Shown: positions 40,702 to 50,164 of the stretch, piece after piece
Numbering within the stretch: position 1 is the stretch's first letter
Layout: the number at the start of each line of letters is the position of its first letter
Assembly: GCF_034059295.1 (NCBI RefSeq)
Contig: NZ_CP139141.1
Span: 5,253,001-5,317,000, forward strand
Source of the DNA: Pseudomonas sp. HR96
Lineage (GTDB): Bacteria > Pseudomonadota > Gammaproteobacteria > Pseudomonadales > Pseudomonadaceae
DNA length: 64,000 nucleotides
Direction of reading: 5' to 3'
Program-made: the position numbers and the translations under genes
The notes under the pieces: model-generated
What the model saw: only the letters and a program-made list of their open reading frames with translations
The model's database searches: none
Told to the model about the DNA's origin: nothing

Positions 40702-42147
40702 TTACATTTTTTCCAGGGTCGGCAGGCGGGCATCCAGCAGTCGGTACAAGGCACTCTCGGGCGGCCAGTTGCGCAGCAGGCGCGCGCGGTCGCGGGCGTA
40801 GGCGGCGGCGAAGCGGCCGGCGCTACGGTGCTGGCACATGGCATCGAGGTCGATCAGCGACCAGCGATCCTGGTCCCAGAACAGGTTGTGGCCCTTGAGG
40901 TCGCCGTGGCTGATGCGCTCGCGGATCAATTCGGCGAACAGCTGGTCGAGGGCCACGAGTTCGGCCTGCGGCACCTCGCCGCTGTCGACGTACGGGGCCC
41001 AGCGCTCGATCAGGTCCGGCCCGGGCAGATGCTCGGTGACCAGGTAGGCCTGGCGGCGCAGCCACAGCCAGCGTTTCTCCAGCAAGGCCAGGGGCCTGGG
41101 GGTGGCAATGCCGAGAAAGGCCAGCCGGTTGCCGTATTCCCACGACTGCCAGGCGCGGCTGGGGCGCCAGAAGCGCTTGAGCCAGTGGCTGAAATTCTTG
41201 ATGTTGTAGCGCTTGATCACCAGCGCGCGGCCCTGGCTGTGCACCAGGCCGACGCTGGCGGCGCCGCCGGTCTTGTACAGGTGGCCCTGGTCGAGCAAGG
41301 CATCGGCCTGCGCCAGCACCGGCAGCATGGCGGCCTCTTCCTCGCGGCGCATCGCGCGCAGGGAGAAGGCGCCACGCTGCACGGAGAACAGGCTGCAATC
41401 GCGGCCGACCTTGCTCATGTAATCCTTGAGGCGCCAGGCGCGGACCTTGTCGACCTGCTTCTGCAAGGCTTCGAGGGGCAAGGCGTGCTCGCCGTTGGCC
41501 AGCAGGTAGTACACCAGCAGCTCTTCGGTGACCGGCTCGAAGCTTTTCGGCAACTGCGCGAAGAACACCCCGAGGTTTTCCAGCACGCGCTGGCGCGACA
41601 GCGGCTGGCCGGCCTGCTCGGCCCTCACCCCGGCGCCGTCGATCAGGTACAGCCGGCCGCCGTGGCGCAGCAGATTGTCCAGGTGCAGGTCTTCCTGCCA
41701 GAGGCCGCGCTCGTGCATCTTCGCCACGGCTTCGAGCGCTTCGCCGAGCACGGCAGTCTGCTCGTCGGCCAGCACCGGCAGGCCGGCCACGGCGACCCAG
41801 GCATCGCCGAGGCTCTCGGCGTTCTCCAGCAGCTCGAACAGCAGCCAGCCGCCCTCGCCTTCTACCAGGCCATCGGCCACCAGCAGCGGCGTGGTCAAGC
41901 CTTGTTCGGCGAGCAGGCGCACGCCGGCCAGCTCACGCTGGAAATGCCGCGAGGCCTTGCTCCCGACCAGCAGCTTGGCCAGCACCGGGCGCCCTCGCCA
42001 GATGCCGGCACCGACGTAACGCTGGCCCGGCAAAGTGCGCAGCAGGCTCAGCAGCTGCAGATCGGCGCTGCCGGCGGCATCGGCCAGCTGCACGGTGAGA
42101 GGCAGTTGCGGGCTGCGCCCGGCGGTTTGCAGTTGCGACAGGCGCAT
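40702..42147 (-). CDS. Tandem-domain LPS core kinase-like protein
   Basis: A 481-residue protein with two kinase-like domains. The first (about 30-235) has LLFELLENAESL, MHERGLWQEDLHLDNLL and LIDGAG. The second (about 275-470) has VIKRYNIKNFSHWLKRF, ISHGDLKGHNLFW and LIDLDAM. Both keep a catalytic-loop Asp and Asn. It corresponds in place and size to the last InaA-type gene of the P. aeruginosa core cluster. Start overlaps the upstream stop by one base (TGATG). Acceptor sugar unknown. Confidence 0.83.
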   Translation of the reverse strand: MRLSQLQTAGRSPQLPLTVQLADAAGSADLQLLSLLRTLPGQRYVGAGIWRGRPVLAKLLVGSKASRHFQRELAGVRLLAEQGLTTPLLVADGLVEGEGGWLLFELLENAESLGDAWVAVAGLPVLADEQTAVLGEALEAVAKMHERGLWQEDLHLDNLLRHGGRLYLIDGAGVRAEQAGQPLSRQRVLENLGVFFAQLPKSFEPVTEELLVYYLLANGEHALPLEALQKQVDKVRAWRLKDYMSKVGRDCSLFSVQRGAFSLRAMRREEEAAMLPVLAQADALLDQGHLYKTGGAASVGLVHSQGRALVIKRYNIKNFSHWLKRFWRPSRAWQSWEYGNRLAFLGIATPRPLALLEKRWLWLRRQAYLVTEHLPGPDLIERWAPYVDSGEVPQAELVALDQLFAELIRERISHGDLKGHNLFWDQDRWSLIDLDAMCQHRSAGRFAAAYARDRARLLRNWPPESALYRLLDARLPTLEKM

Positions 42148-42899
42148 CAGCGAGTCTCTTTATGGCTGCGGCGGCGACCCAGGCGCGCGACCCAGGCGTC
42201 GACCTGGGCGCTGTCGCCCGGCACGTTGAGGTAGGCGGCGAGAAAACCGCGCACATCGCCCGCGCCCCAGGCGCCCGCGCGGCGCAGCAGCGGTTCGAGG
42301 TCGCGGACCCGGTCGCGCTGGCCGAACAGCAACGGACGGGTCTTCTCCAGGTCGATCAACTGCGCCAGGTAGCGGTCCCCGCTGGCGCGCAGAAAGATGT
42401 GCTTGGGGTAGAAGCAACCGTGCACCTGGCCGGCATCGTGCAGCGTGCGCGCCAGCTCGCCGCAGGCGCGCACGATTGCCCGGTGCTGGGCCGCAGTGAG
42501 GATCGCCCACTGCGCCAGCAGCCCGTCGAGGTCGGTCCAGCCGTCCAGCGCGCGGGTCATGAGCATGGCGCGCAGCTCGCCATCGACCTGGCGCTGGCCG
42601 TAGTAGACGGCTTGCAGTGCCGGGATGGCCAGCTTGCGGTAGTGGTCGATGTTGCGAAACTCGCGAGCAAAGGTCGGCTCGCCCAGCGGCCGGCGCAGGG
42701 TGCGGGTCAGGTAGTTGGCCTGGCGCTTGAGATAGAAACCCTGGCCGTCGAGGTCCAGGCGAAACACGCGGCTCCAGCCGCCGCGCCCGGTGTTGGGTTC
42801 GTCGACCGCTTCGAGCGGCAGCGCCCACAAAGCGTCGAACCTGTCGAGGCCGTGGCTGTGCAGCAGCTTGCCGTCAGCCTCGGCGATGAAATCGCTCAT
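42147..42899 (-). CDS. wapQ: LPS core kinase, InaA family (WapQ-like)
   Basis: A 250-residue InaA/WaaP-family kinase: GRGGWSRVFRLDLDGQGFYLKRQ at the nucleotide loop and beta-3 Lys, MTRALDGWTDL hinge, VHGCFYPKHIFL as a variant catalytic loop and LIDLEK for metal. The loop Asp of HxDxxxxN is replaced (HGCFYPKH), so activity is uncertain. Start at 42899 with GAGGG upstream is preferred over 42935, which would overlap waaP. It follows waaP by 19 bases. Confidence 0.8.
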   Translation of the reverse strand: MSDFIAEADGKLLHSHGLDRFDALWALPLEAVDEPNTGRGGWSRVFRLDLDGQGFYLKRQANYLTRTLRRPLGEPTFAREFRNIDHYRKLAIPALQAVYYGQRQVDGELRAMLMTRALDGWTDLDGLLAQWAILTAAQHRAIVRACGELARTLHDAGQVHGCFYPKHIFLRASGDRYLAQLIDLEKTRPLLFGQRDRVRDLEPLLRRAGAWGAGDVRGFLAAYLNVPGDSAQVDAWVARLGRRRSHKETR

Positions 42900-42918
42900 G
42901 GGCGACCCTCGAAAAACG

Positions 42919-43725
42919 TCAAAGCGCGTCTCCATAACGAAGTTTACGGTCGTACAGTTTCTGCGCCTTGGGCTCGAGCCAGGCCAGCAAAGCGGCCCGC
43001 TCGCGCAGCACCTGGCGCAGCGGCGCCTGGAAGTACACCTTGAGAAAACGCAGCACGTCGCGCCGGGTCAGGCCGATGTCGAGCACCGAGAAATACAGCG
43101 CGGCCAGATCCTTGTCGCGCCAGCGCCGAGGGGTCTGCGCGCGCACCTGGGCGCGGTGCAGGTCGATCAGCGACAGACGAAAATCCTCGGCCGTGACCGG
43201 GCGATCGGTGTGCAGCAGAAAGTGCGCGATGTAGCAGTCGCGGTGATTGACCCCGGCGCGGTGCATGGTCCCGGTCATGTCCGCCACTGCCGCAATCAGC
43301 GCGCGCTTGAGCCGCGGCGGCGGTGGCTGTTGCGGCCAGTCCATGCAGAAATCCTCGAGGCTGATGGTCGGCGCCAGCTCCTCGGTGATGATGAACGAGT
43401 GTTGCCTGGCCGGATCCGCGCCGCGTTCGCCGTAGGCCACGGCGGTCATGGTGGGCACACCGGCCTGGGTCAGGCGCTCGATGGCACGCAGCTCCTGGCC
43501 GGCGCCGAGCACCGGCAGCTTGGCGGTGCAGAGGTTCTTGAAGATCTCGCCCCAGCCAATGCCGCGGTGAATCTTGACGAAGTAGCCGCGCCCGGCCACC
43601 TCGGTGCGCAAGGTGCGGCGGTTCTCCAGCTCACGATAGACCTCGCCCTGCAGGCGCTCGACTTCAACGAACGGATCGCGGCCGGCCCACAGGCGCTCGA
43701 AAGGCGCTTTCAACATCAGTTTCAT
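42919..43725 (-). CDS. waaP: LPS heptose I kinase
   Basis: Phosphorylates heptose I of the inner core, which is essential for viability in P. aeruginosa. 268 residues, same as the P. aeruginosa enzyme. Catalytic loop VNHRDCYIAHFLL has HRD at 161-163, so Asp163 matches the known catalytic residue; LIDLHRAQVR is the metal loop and GYFVKIHRG holds the ATP lysine. ATG overlaps the waaG stop (ATGA). Confidence 0.95.
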   Translation of the reverse strand: MKLMLKAPFERLWAGRDPFVEVERLQGEVYRELENRRTLRTEVAGRGYFVKIHRGIGWGEIFKNLCTAKLPVLGAGQELRAIERLTQAGVPTMTAVAYGERGADPARQHSFIITEELAPTISLEDFCMDWPQQPPPPRLKRALIAAVADMTGTMHRAGVNHRDCYIAHFLLHTDRPVTAEDFRLSLIDLHRAQVRAQTPRRWRDKDLAALYFSVLDIGLTRRDVLRFLKVYFQAPLRQVLRERAALLAWLEPKAQKLYDRKLRYGDAL

Positions 43726-44846
43726 GCCGACTCCTGCGCGAGGATCACATCGGCGGCGTGCTGCGGCATGCTGTAGATGTCGGCGGTTTCGGCGAAGCGC
43801 AGGCCGTTGGCGCCCCAGGCAGCGCGCGCCGCATCGTCTTCGAGCATGCGCGCCAGGTAGCGGTTGAGCTGATCCTGCTCGAAGGGTTCGTCGAGCACCA
43901 GGCCGCCCTCGGCCTCGGCTATGTAATGGGCATAGCCGCACACCGCCGAGACCAGCACCGGCAGCCCGGCCACCAGCGCTTCGAGCAGTACGGTGCCGGT
44001 GTTCTCGTTGTAGGCCGGATGGATCAGCAGGTCGGCGCCCAGCAGGAAGCGCGGAATATCGCTGCGCCCCTTGAGAAACTGCACCCGCTCACCCAGGCCC
44101 AGGGCGGCGCTCTGCAGCTGGAAGACCTTGGGGTCGTCCTGGCCGATGACCATCAGCCGCACGCGCTTTTTCAGCTCGCCCGGCAGCGCGGCGATCGCCT
44201 TGAGCGTGCGGTCGGTGCCCTTGGTCTTGAACCCGGAGCCGATCTGCACCAGCAGCAGCTCGTGGTCTTCGAGCATGAACTCGCCGCGAAACTGCGCGCG
44301 GATCTCGGCGGCATTGGCCGGCGCCCGACGGTCCAGGGAAATGCCCGGCGGCAACAGGTGGAAGCGCTCCGGTGGGGTCTGGTAGTGCTTGATGAACAGC
44401 GGCTGCTGCACTTCGGAAATCATCAGAATCTGCGTTTTGGCGTCCCGGGCGAACACCGCGCGCTCGTATTCGGCAAAGTGCTTGTAGCGGCTCCAGAAGC
44501 GGTACATGGAATGGCGCAGGTTCTGCGCCTTGTCCTCGTAGCAGCCGTCGGCCGCGTAATAGACGTCCAGGCCGGCCATCTTGTTGAAGCCGACCAGGCG
44601 GTCGACCGGGCGCTTGGCCAGATCGGCGTTCATCCACTTGAGCATCTTCTCGTTGCGGCTGTGGTTGGACAGCGCCTTGACCGGCACCACCAGCACCTCG
44701 AAGCCCGGGGGCACCTCGCCCTCCCAGATGAGCGTGTACACGCGGATCTGATGGCCGCGCTGCTGGCACTCCAGCGCGATGCGCATGAAGTCTCGCTGCA
44801 GGCCGCCGAACGGGAAATATTTGTAAAGCACGAAGGCCAGCTGCAT
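43722..44846 (-). CDS. waaG: LPS core glycosyltransferase I
   Basis: A GT4 enzyme that adds the first outer-core sugar (galactosamine or glucose type) to heptose II. 374 residues. N-terminal glycine loop YFPFGGLQRDFM, nucleotide-sugar region GSGFKTKGTDR, and NENTGTVLLEALVAGLPVL with the EX7E pair. Start ATG at 44846 gives MQLAFVLYKYFPFGG. Gap of 16 bases after waaC. Confidence 0.94.
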   Translation of the reverse strand: MQLAFVLYKYFPFGGLQRDFMRIALECQQRGHQIRVYTLIWEGEVPPGFEVLVVPVKALSNHSRNEKMLKWMNADLAKRPVDRLVGFNKMAGLDVYYAADGCYEDKAQNLRHSMYRFWSRYKHFAEYERAVFARDAKTQILMISEVQQPLFIKHYQTPPERFHLLPPGISLDRRAPANAAEIRAQFRGEFMLEDHELLLVQIGSGFKTKGTDRTLKAIAALPGELKKRVRLMVIGQDDPKVFQLQSAALGLGERVQFLKGRSDIPRFLLGADLLIHPAYNENTGTVLLEALVAGLPVLVSAVCGYAHYIAEAEGGLVLDEPFEQDQLNRYLARMLEDDAARAAWGANGLRFAETADIYSMPQHAADVILAQESA

Positions 44847-44862
44847 CAACGTAGATCCTGCA

Positions 44863-45927
44863 TTAACGTAACTCCTCGGCCAGCAACAGGGCACTCAGGC
44901 GCCCGGCCACCCGCTCGGAGTTCAGGCGAGTGAAGCACAGTGGCCACTCGCGTTTGAGATCGAACCGCGCCAGGTCTTCCGGCGTCGGCTTGTAGGTGCA
45001 TTTTTTCTGCAGGCAGGGCGCGCAGGGCCAGTCGCTGGCGAGGTGGACCTGGCTGCGTCCGTAGGCACCGGTCAGTACCGGGTTGGTCGGCCCGAACAGC
45101 GACAGGGTCGGCACGTCCAGCGCCGCCGCCAGGTGGCCCAGGCCGGTGTCCACCGCGACGCAGGCGCTGGCCTCGGCCAGCACCGCTGCGATCCCTGCCA
45201 GGTTCAGCCGTGGCAGCACCTTCACGCTGTTGAGCCCCGCCGCCAGGCGCTGGGCGCGGGCGAATTCGGCGTCGTTGCCCCAGGGCAGGCGCACGTCGAT
45301 GCCAGCACCCGCCAGGCGCACAGCGAGGTCACGCCAGTAGGCCTCCGGCCAATGCTTGGTGTCCCACGTGGTGCCGTGCAGAAACACCACATAGGGCGTA
45401 GCGCGCTGGCTGCCCACCGGGCGCAGCGGGTGCAGGCCGTAGTCGCCGATCACGTCGGGCAGGTCGTAGCCCAGCGCCAGGGCGAACAGCCGGCGCAGGC
45501 GCTCCACCGCATGCTGGCCGCGCCCGACCGCCAGGCGCCGGTCATAGAAACGGCTGGCCAGGGGCTCGCGGACCGACTGGCGGTCCATCCCGGCGACCGG
45601 GGTCTTTTTCACGTAGCGGGTCAGCCAGGCGCTCTTGAACAGGCCCTGAGCATCGATCACCAGGTCGTAGCGCTGCTCGCGCACCTGTTTCTTGTAGCGG
45701 CCCCATTCGCCGCTCTTGATCGCTTGCCAGGGCGCCGTGCGCCAACGGCGGACCGCCACCGGGATGACCCGATCGACGGCCGGATGCCATTTCGGAATCT
45801 CCGCGAAGCCCTCCTCCACCACCCAGTCGAAACGGATGCCGGGAATGGCCCGAGCGGCATCGGTCAGCGCCGGCAAGGTGTGGATGATGTCGCCCAGCGA
45901 CGAGGTCTTGACTACCAGTACCCGCAA
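44863..45927 (-). CDS. waaC: LPS heptosyltransferase I
   Basis: A GT9 enzyme transferring the first heptose from ADP-heptose to Kdo. 354 residues. VLVVKTSSLGDIIHTLPAL at the N-terminus holds the catalytic Asp; the C-terminal half has FLHGTTWDTKHWPEAYW and VAVDTGLGHLAAALDVP with SLFGPTNP. TTG at 45927, one base after the waaF stop, with AGG in the waaF tail as RBS; no ATG gives the conserved start. Confidence 0.94.
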   Translation of the reverse strand: MRVLVVKTSSLGDIIHTLPALTDAARAIPGIRFDWVVEEGFAEIPKWHPAVDRVIPVAVRRWRTAPWQAIKSGEWGRYKKQVREQRYDLVIDAQGLFKSAWLTRYVKKTPVAGMDRQSVREPLASRFYDRRLAVGRGQHAVERLRRLFALALGYDLPDVIGDYGLHPLRPVGSQRATPYVVFLHGTTWDTKHWPEAYWRDLAVRLAGAGIDVRLPWGNDAEFARAQRLAAGLNSVKVLPRLNLAGIAAVLAEASACVAVDTGLGHLAAALDVPTLSLFGPTNPVLTGAYGRSQVHLASDWPCAPCLQKKCTYKPTPEDLARFDLKREWPLCFTRLNSERVAGRLSALLLAEELR

Positions 45928-45928
45928 T

Positions 45929-46978
45929 TCAGTTAACCTCGCTGGCCAGGTCGATCTCGGCGCCGTGGTCAAGGCGCTGCAGGGCATCGGTGACGCGCTG
46001 CGGGTCGAGCTGACGCAGGCAGTTGTAGTGGCCGAAGCGGCAGGTACGCTCGAAGCAGGGGCTGCAATCCAGGCCCAGGCGCACCACCTCGACCTCTTCG
46101 GCCAAGGGCGGGGTGAAGCCCGGCGAGGTCGAACCGTACACCGCCACCAGCGGCCGGTCGAGGGCTGCGGCGACGTGCATCAGGCCCGAGTCGTTGGACA
46201 CCACCGCGTCGCTGCAGGACATCAGGTCGATGGCCTCGGCCAGCGAGGTCTCGCCGCTGAGGTTCACCGCCTCTTCGCGCAGGCCCGGGATCAGCCGTTG
46301 GCGGATGTCCTCGCCCACCGGATGGTCCTTCTTCGAGCCGAACAGCCACACCTGCCAGCCCTGGCGAATGCGCGCCTCGGCGACCTGGGCATAGTGCTCG
46401 CAAGGCCAGCGCTTGGACTCGCCGAACTCGGCGCCCGGGCACAGCGCCAGGACCGGACGGTCGAGCGTCAGGCCGAACTTGGCCAGGGCCTGGTCGCGGC
46501 TGGCGGTTTCGATCTGCAGGCGCGGGCGCGGGTACGGCTGCGCGAGCAGGCTGCCGGGTTCGAAGGCCAGGGCCATGAACCGCTCGATCATCAGCGGGTA
46601 GCGCGCCTTGTCCAGGGTGCGCACGTCGTTGAGCAGGCCGTAGCGCAACTCGCCGCGCCAACCGGTGCGTTTGGGGATGCCGGCGAAAAAGGGCACCAGG
46701 GCCGACTTCAGCGAGTTGGGCAGCAGGATGGCTTGATCGTAGAGACCCTTGAGCGACTTGCCGATGCGCCGGCGCGTCGCCAGCTCCAGAGCGCCATGGC
46801 CGAGCGGAAAGCTCAGCGCCTGGCGGACTTCGGGCATGCGCTCGAGCAGTGGCCGGCTCCACTCGGGGGCGAGCACGTCGATCGCGCAGTCGGGATGGCG
46901 CTGCTTGAGGCACTGGAACAGGGTCTGCGCCATCACCATGTCACCGACCCAGCTGGGTCCAATGATCAGAATTCTCAT
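45929..46978 (-). CDS. waaF: LPS heptosyltransferase II
   Basis: A GT9 enzyme adding the second heptose. 349 residues. Starts MRILIIGPSWVGDMVMAQTL; has CPGAEFGESKRWP, VVSNDSGLMHVAAALDRPLVAV and YGSTSPGFTPP. C-terminus has a Cys-rich loop (CSPCFERTCRFGHYNC) usual for WaaF. First of the twelve LPS-core genes; 73 bases separate it from glnE, which could be cotranscribed. In P. aeruginosa ilvE lies in this gap; it is absent here. Confidence 0.95.
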   Translation of the reverse strand: MRILIIGPSWVGDMVMAQTLFQCLKQRHPDCAIDVLAPEWSRPLLERMPEVRQALSFPLGHGALELATRRRIGKSLKGLYDQAILLPNSLKSALVPFFAGIPKRTGWRGELRYGLLNDVRTLDKARYPLMIERFMALAFEPGSLLAQPYPRPRLQIETASRDQALAKFGLTLDRPVLALCPGAEFGESKRWPCEHYAQVAEARIRQGWQVWLFGSKKDHPVGEDIRQRLIPGLREEAVNLSGETSLAEAIDLMSCSDAVVSNDSGLMHVAAALDRPLVAVYGSTSPGFTPPLAEEVEVVRLGLDCSPCFERTCRFGHYNCLRQLDPQRVTDALQRLDHGAEIDLASEVN

Positions 46979-47051
46979 AGTTTTCCAGAATAAACGCGAT
47001 TCGTGCCTGGGGCTGGCTTGCGGGCTGATCCGGGGGGGGCCTTGGCCCGTT

Positions 47052-49973
47052 TCAGGTCAAGCCCAGCTCGCCCCAGATCCGCCTGACTTCGCGGCGTTCG
47101 GCAACGAACAGCTCGCCACTGACCACCCCGGCCTGCTTCTGCAAGGCCTGCCGGTGGGCGGCCGAGCGATAGGCCTTGTAGGCCTCGCGCAGCAGGCTGG
47201 CATCGGCGGCGGGCAACAGGCCTGCCTGCTCGAGGCCCTCGAGGATACGGATGTTATCGGTGTACTGCAGCAGGGCCGGATACTCACCGGCCCAGGCCAA
47301 GGCCGCGTATTGCACCATAAATTCAATATCGACGATACCTCCGGCGTCCTGCTTGAGATCCAATGGCACGCATGCGTCGAAGGCGTTGGCGGCGGTGCCC
47401 GCCGCGGTGATGCGGGTCCCCAGGTTGTCGCGCATCTTCGCGCGCATCTCGCTGACCTCGGTGCGCAGGGCCGGCAGGTCGCGCTGGCGGCTGAGCACCT
47501 GCGCGCGCACCTGCTCGAAGGCGCCGGCCACCTGGCCACAGCCTACCAGCACCCGCGCCCGCACCAGGGCCTGGTGCTCCCAGGTCCAGGCTTCGTTGAG
47601 CTGGTAGCGCTCGAAGGCGCCGATGGAGCTGGTCAGCAGCCCTGCCGCGCCGGACGGGCGCAGGCGCATGTCGACCTCGTAGAGCTGGCCGGAGTTGGTC
47701 TGCGCGGTCAGCAGGTGAATGATCTTCTGCCCCAGGCGGGCGAAGAACTGCGCGCTGTCGATGGGCTTGAGCCCGTCGGTCTCGGCGTTGGCGTCGCCGT
47801 CGTGGATGAACACCAGGTCCAGGTCCGAGCCATGGCCCAGTTCGATGCCACCGACCTTGCCGTAACCGACGATGATGAAACCCGGGTCGCAGGCCTGGCC
47901 GTCACTGCGCAGCGGCGTGCCGTGGCGCGCCACCGTCTGGCGCCAGGCCAGGGCCAGCACCTGCTCGAGGATGGCTTCGGCCAGCCAGGTCAGGTAGTCA
48001 CTGACCTTCATCAGCGCCAGGCTGCCGACGATTTCCGAGGCCGCCACGCGCAGGTTGTGGGCCAGCTTGAAATGGCGCAGCGCTTCCATCTGCTGTTCAA
48101 GGTCGTCCTCGGGGATGCGCGTCAGGCGCTCGCGCAGCTCGGCGGCCAGCTCCGGCGCCAGCGGCGGGCTGAACAGGCGGCTCTCGTTGAGCAGCTCGTC
48201 GAGCAGCAACGGGAAACGGGTGATCTGTTCGGCGATCCACGGGCTGGCGGCGCACAGGGTCAGCAGGCGGCGCAGGGCATCGGGGTTCTCGGTGAGCAGC
48301 ACCAGGTAGGCCGAGCGCCGCGCCACCGCCTCGACCAGCGGCAGCACGCGTTCGAGCACCAGGTCGGGGTCGGCATGCTCCACCGCCTGGGCCAGCAGGC
48401 GCGGGATGAAGGCGTCCAGCCGCTCGCGGCCGACTCGCTGCATGGCGCGCAGCTGCGGGCTGGTACGCAGGTCGGCGAGGCGCTTGAGGGCGCGCGCGGC
48501 ATCGCTGAAGCCGGCCTCCTCGAGCTGCCGGCAGGCGGCCTCTTCGTGTTGCTCTTCCTCCCACAGCGGCAGCCACTCGCCGCCCACCGACAGGTCGCCG
48601 GTGCTGCCCTCTTCTTCATCGGGGTCGGCGATGACCTGGCGAAAATGCCAGTCGATGCGCCCGCGCCAGTGCATCAGCTGCCCATGAAAGCTCGGCCAGT
48701 CGGCGAAGCCCATCATCAGGGCGATCCGCGCCTGGTCATGCTCGCCGTCGGGCAGCATCTGCGTCTGGCGGTCGGCGATGGCCTGGATGGCGTGCTCGGT
48801 GTAGCGCAGGAAGGCGTAGCCCTCGCGCAGTTCGCCAACCACCGCCGACGGCAGGTAACCCTGCCCTTCGAGGGTCGCCAGCACGCTCAGCAGGGGGCGC
48901 TGCTGCAGACTGAGGTCGCGGCCGCCGTGAATCAGCTGGAAGGCCTGGGCAATGAACTCGACCTCGCGGATGCCCCCCGAGCCCAGCTTGATGTTGTCGG
49001 CCATGCCCTTGCGCCGCACCTCCTGCTGGATCAGCTGCTTCATGGTGCGCAGCGCCTCGATGGCGGAGAAATCCAGGTAGCGGCGATAGACGAACGGGCG
49101 CAGCATTTCCAGCAGCTGCGCGCCAGCGGCCTGGTCACCGGCCACCACCCGTGCCTTGATCATGGCGTAGCGTTCCCAGTCGCGGCCCTGGTCCTGGTAG
49201 TACTGCTCCAGGGCGTTGAAGCTCAGCACCAGGGCGCCGGACGAGCCGTACGGGCGCAGGCGCATGTCGACGCGAAAGACGAAGCCGTCGACCGTGATCG
49301 GGTCCAGCGCCTTGATCAGGCGCTGGCCCAGGCGGATGAAGAACTCCTGGTTGTCCAGCGGGCGCTTGACCCCTTCGGTCTCGCCACCTTCGGGGTAGCC
49401 GAAGATCAGGTCGATGTCCGAGGACAGGTTGAGCTCCCGCGCGCCGAGCTTGCCCATGCCCAGCACCACCATGTGTTGCACGGCGCCACTGCGCCGGCCC
49501 CGGGGCGTGCCGAACTGCTGGCAGTGCCGTGGGTACAGCCACTGGTAGGCCTGGTCGATGCTGGCATCGGCCAGGTCGGAAAGGTCGCGGCAGGTCTGCA
49601 CCAGGTCGGCCTGGCGGGTCAGGTCGCGCCAGATGATGCGCACCTGTTGGCGCGTGCGCTGGCGGCGCAACTGGCGGCCGAGCTGCTCTTCGTTGTCGAC
49701 CTCGGCCAAGGCCGCGACCACCTGCGCCCGCAGCTCGCCCGGCCCGTAGCGGCGCTGCAGCAGCCCGCTGGCGTGCAGCTCGAGCAACAGCGTGGGGTCC
49801 TGCTGAACCTGCTGGAAGACGAAATCACTGGCCGCGCAGACGCGGTCGAACTGCAGCCAGAAGGCCTCGTCCCATTGGGCCGAGGCCGGGCTGGCCGCCT
49901 TGAACGACTGGCGATGGCTTTGGGTCAGAGACTGCAACGAGGGCGGCAGATCGACCAGCGCAGGCAGGTTCAT
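47052..49973 (-). CDS. glnE: Glutamine synthetase adenylyltransferase/deadenylylase
   Basis: A bifunctional nucleotidyltransferase that adenylylates and deadenylylates glutamine synthetase in response to PII. 973 residues, full length. Two NTase domains: deadenylylase near residue 180 (ELNLSSDIDLIFGYPEGG) and adenylylase near 710 (ELGHGSDLDLVFIHDGDA), with helical linkers. ATG at 49973 with AAGGATAGACC upstream. Divergent from aceE. Confidence 0.96.
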   Translation of the reverse strand: MNLPALVDLPPSLQSLTQSHRQSFKAASPASAQWDEAFWLQFDRVCAASDFVFQQVQQDPTLLLELHASGLLQRRYGPGELRAQVVAALAEVDNEEQLGRQLRRQRTRQQVRIIWRDLTRQADLVQTCRDLSDLADASIDQAYQWLYPRHCQQFGTPRGRRSGAVQHMVVLGMGKLGARELNLSSDIDLIFGYPEGGETEGVKRPLDNQEFFIRLGQRLIKALDPITVDGFVFRVDMRLRPYGSSGALVLSFNALEQYYQDQGRDWERYAMIKARVVAGDQAAGAQLLEMLRPFVYRRYLDFSAIEALRTMKQLIQQEVRRKGMADNIKLGSGGIREVEFIAQAFQLIHGGRDLSLQQRPLLSVLATLEGQGYLPSAVVGELREGYAFLRYTEHAIQAIADRQTQMLPDGEHDQARIALMMGFADWPSFHGQLMHWRGRIDWHFRQVIADPDEEEGSTGDLSVGGEWLPLWEEEQHEEAACRQLEEAGFSDAARALKRLADLRTSPQLRAMQRVGRERLDAFIPRLLAQAVEHADPDLVLERVLPLVEAVARRSAYLVLLTENPDALRRLLTLCAASPWIAEQITRFPLLLDELLNESRLFSPPLAPELAAELRERLTRIPEDDLEQQMEALRHFKLAHNLRVAASEIVGSLALMKVSDYLTWLAEAILEQVLALAWRQTVARHGTPLRSDGQACDPGFIIVGYGKVGGIELGHGSDLDLVFIHDGDANAETDGLKPIDSAQFFARLGQKIIHLLTAQTNSGQLYEVDMRLRPSGAAGLLTSSIGAFERYQLNEAWTWEHQALVRARVLVGCGQVAGAFEQVRAQVLSRQRDLPALRTEVSEMRAKMRDNLGTRITAAGTAANAFDACVPLDLKQDAGGIVDIEFMVQYAALAWAGEYPALLQYTDNIRILEGLEQAGLLPAADASLLREAYKAYRSAAHRQALQKQAGVVSGELFVAERREVRRIWGELGLT

Positions 49974-50164
49974 GGTCTATCCTTGATCGGCGAATGAAGG
50001 GTGGGCAGCAGGCGGCCAACGAGCAATGAAAAGAGCCGGACTGGCGGTACGACTGTCGAACAAAGGTAATAAATAGCTGTAATCGAAAGGATTCTGGCAG
50101 AAAGCATCACAAGTCAGCCTTTGATGATTTAGTTTTAACCCGCAGTATCGATTTTTTTCACAAA

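Noticed and set aside
46749..49997. A 1082-codon open frame opposite glnE, and similar long frames opposite aceE, msbA, thiC and parC
   Set aside because: They are antisense to well-conserved genes, their translations are low-complexity (His/Gln/Gly-rich), and they have no RBS or recognisable motifs. High GC at third positions explains them.
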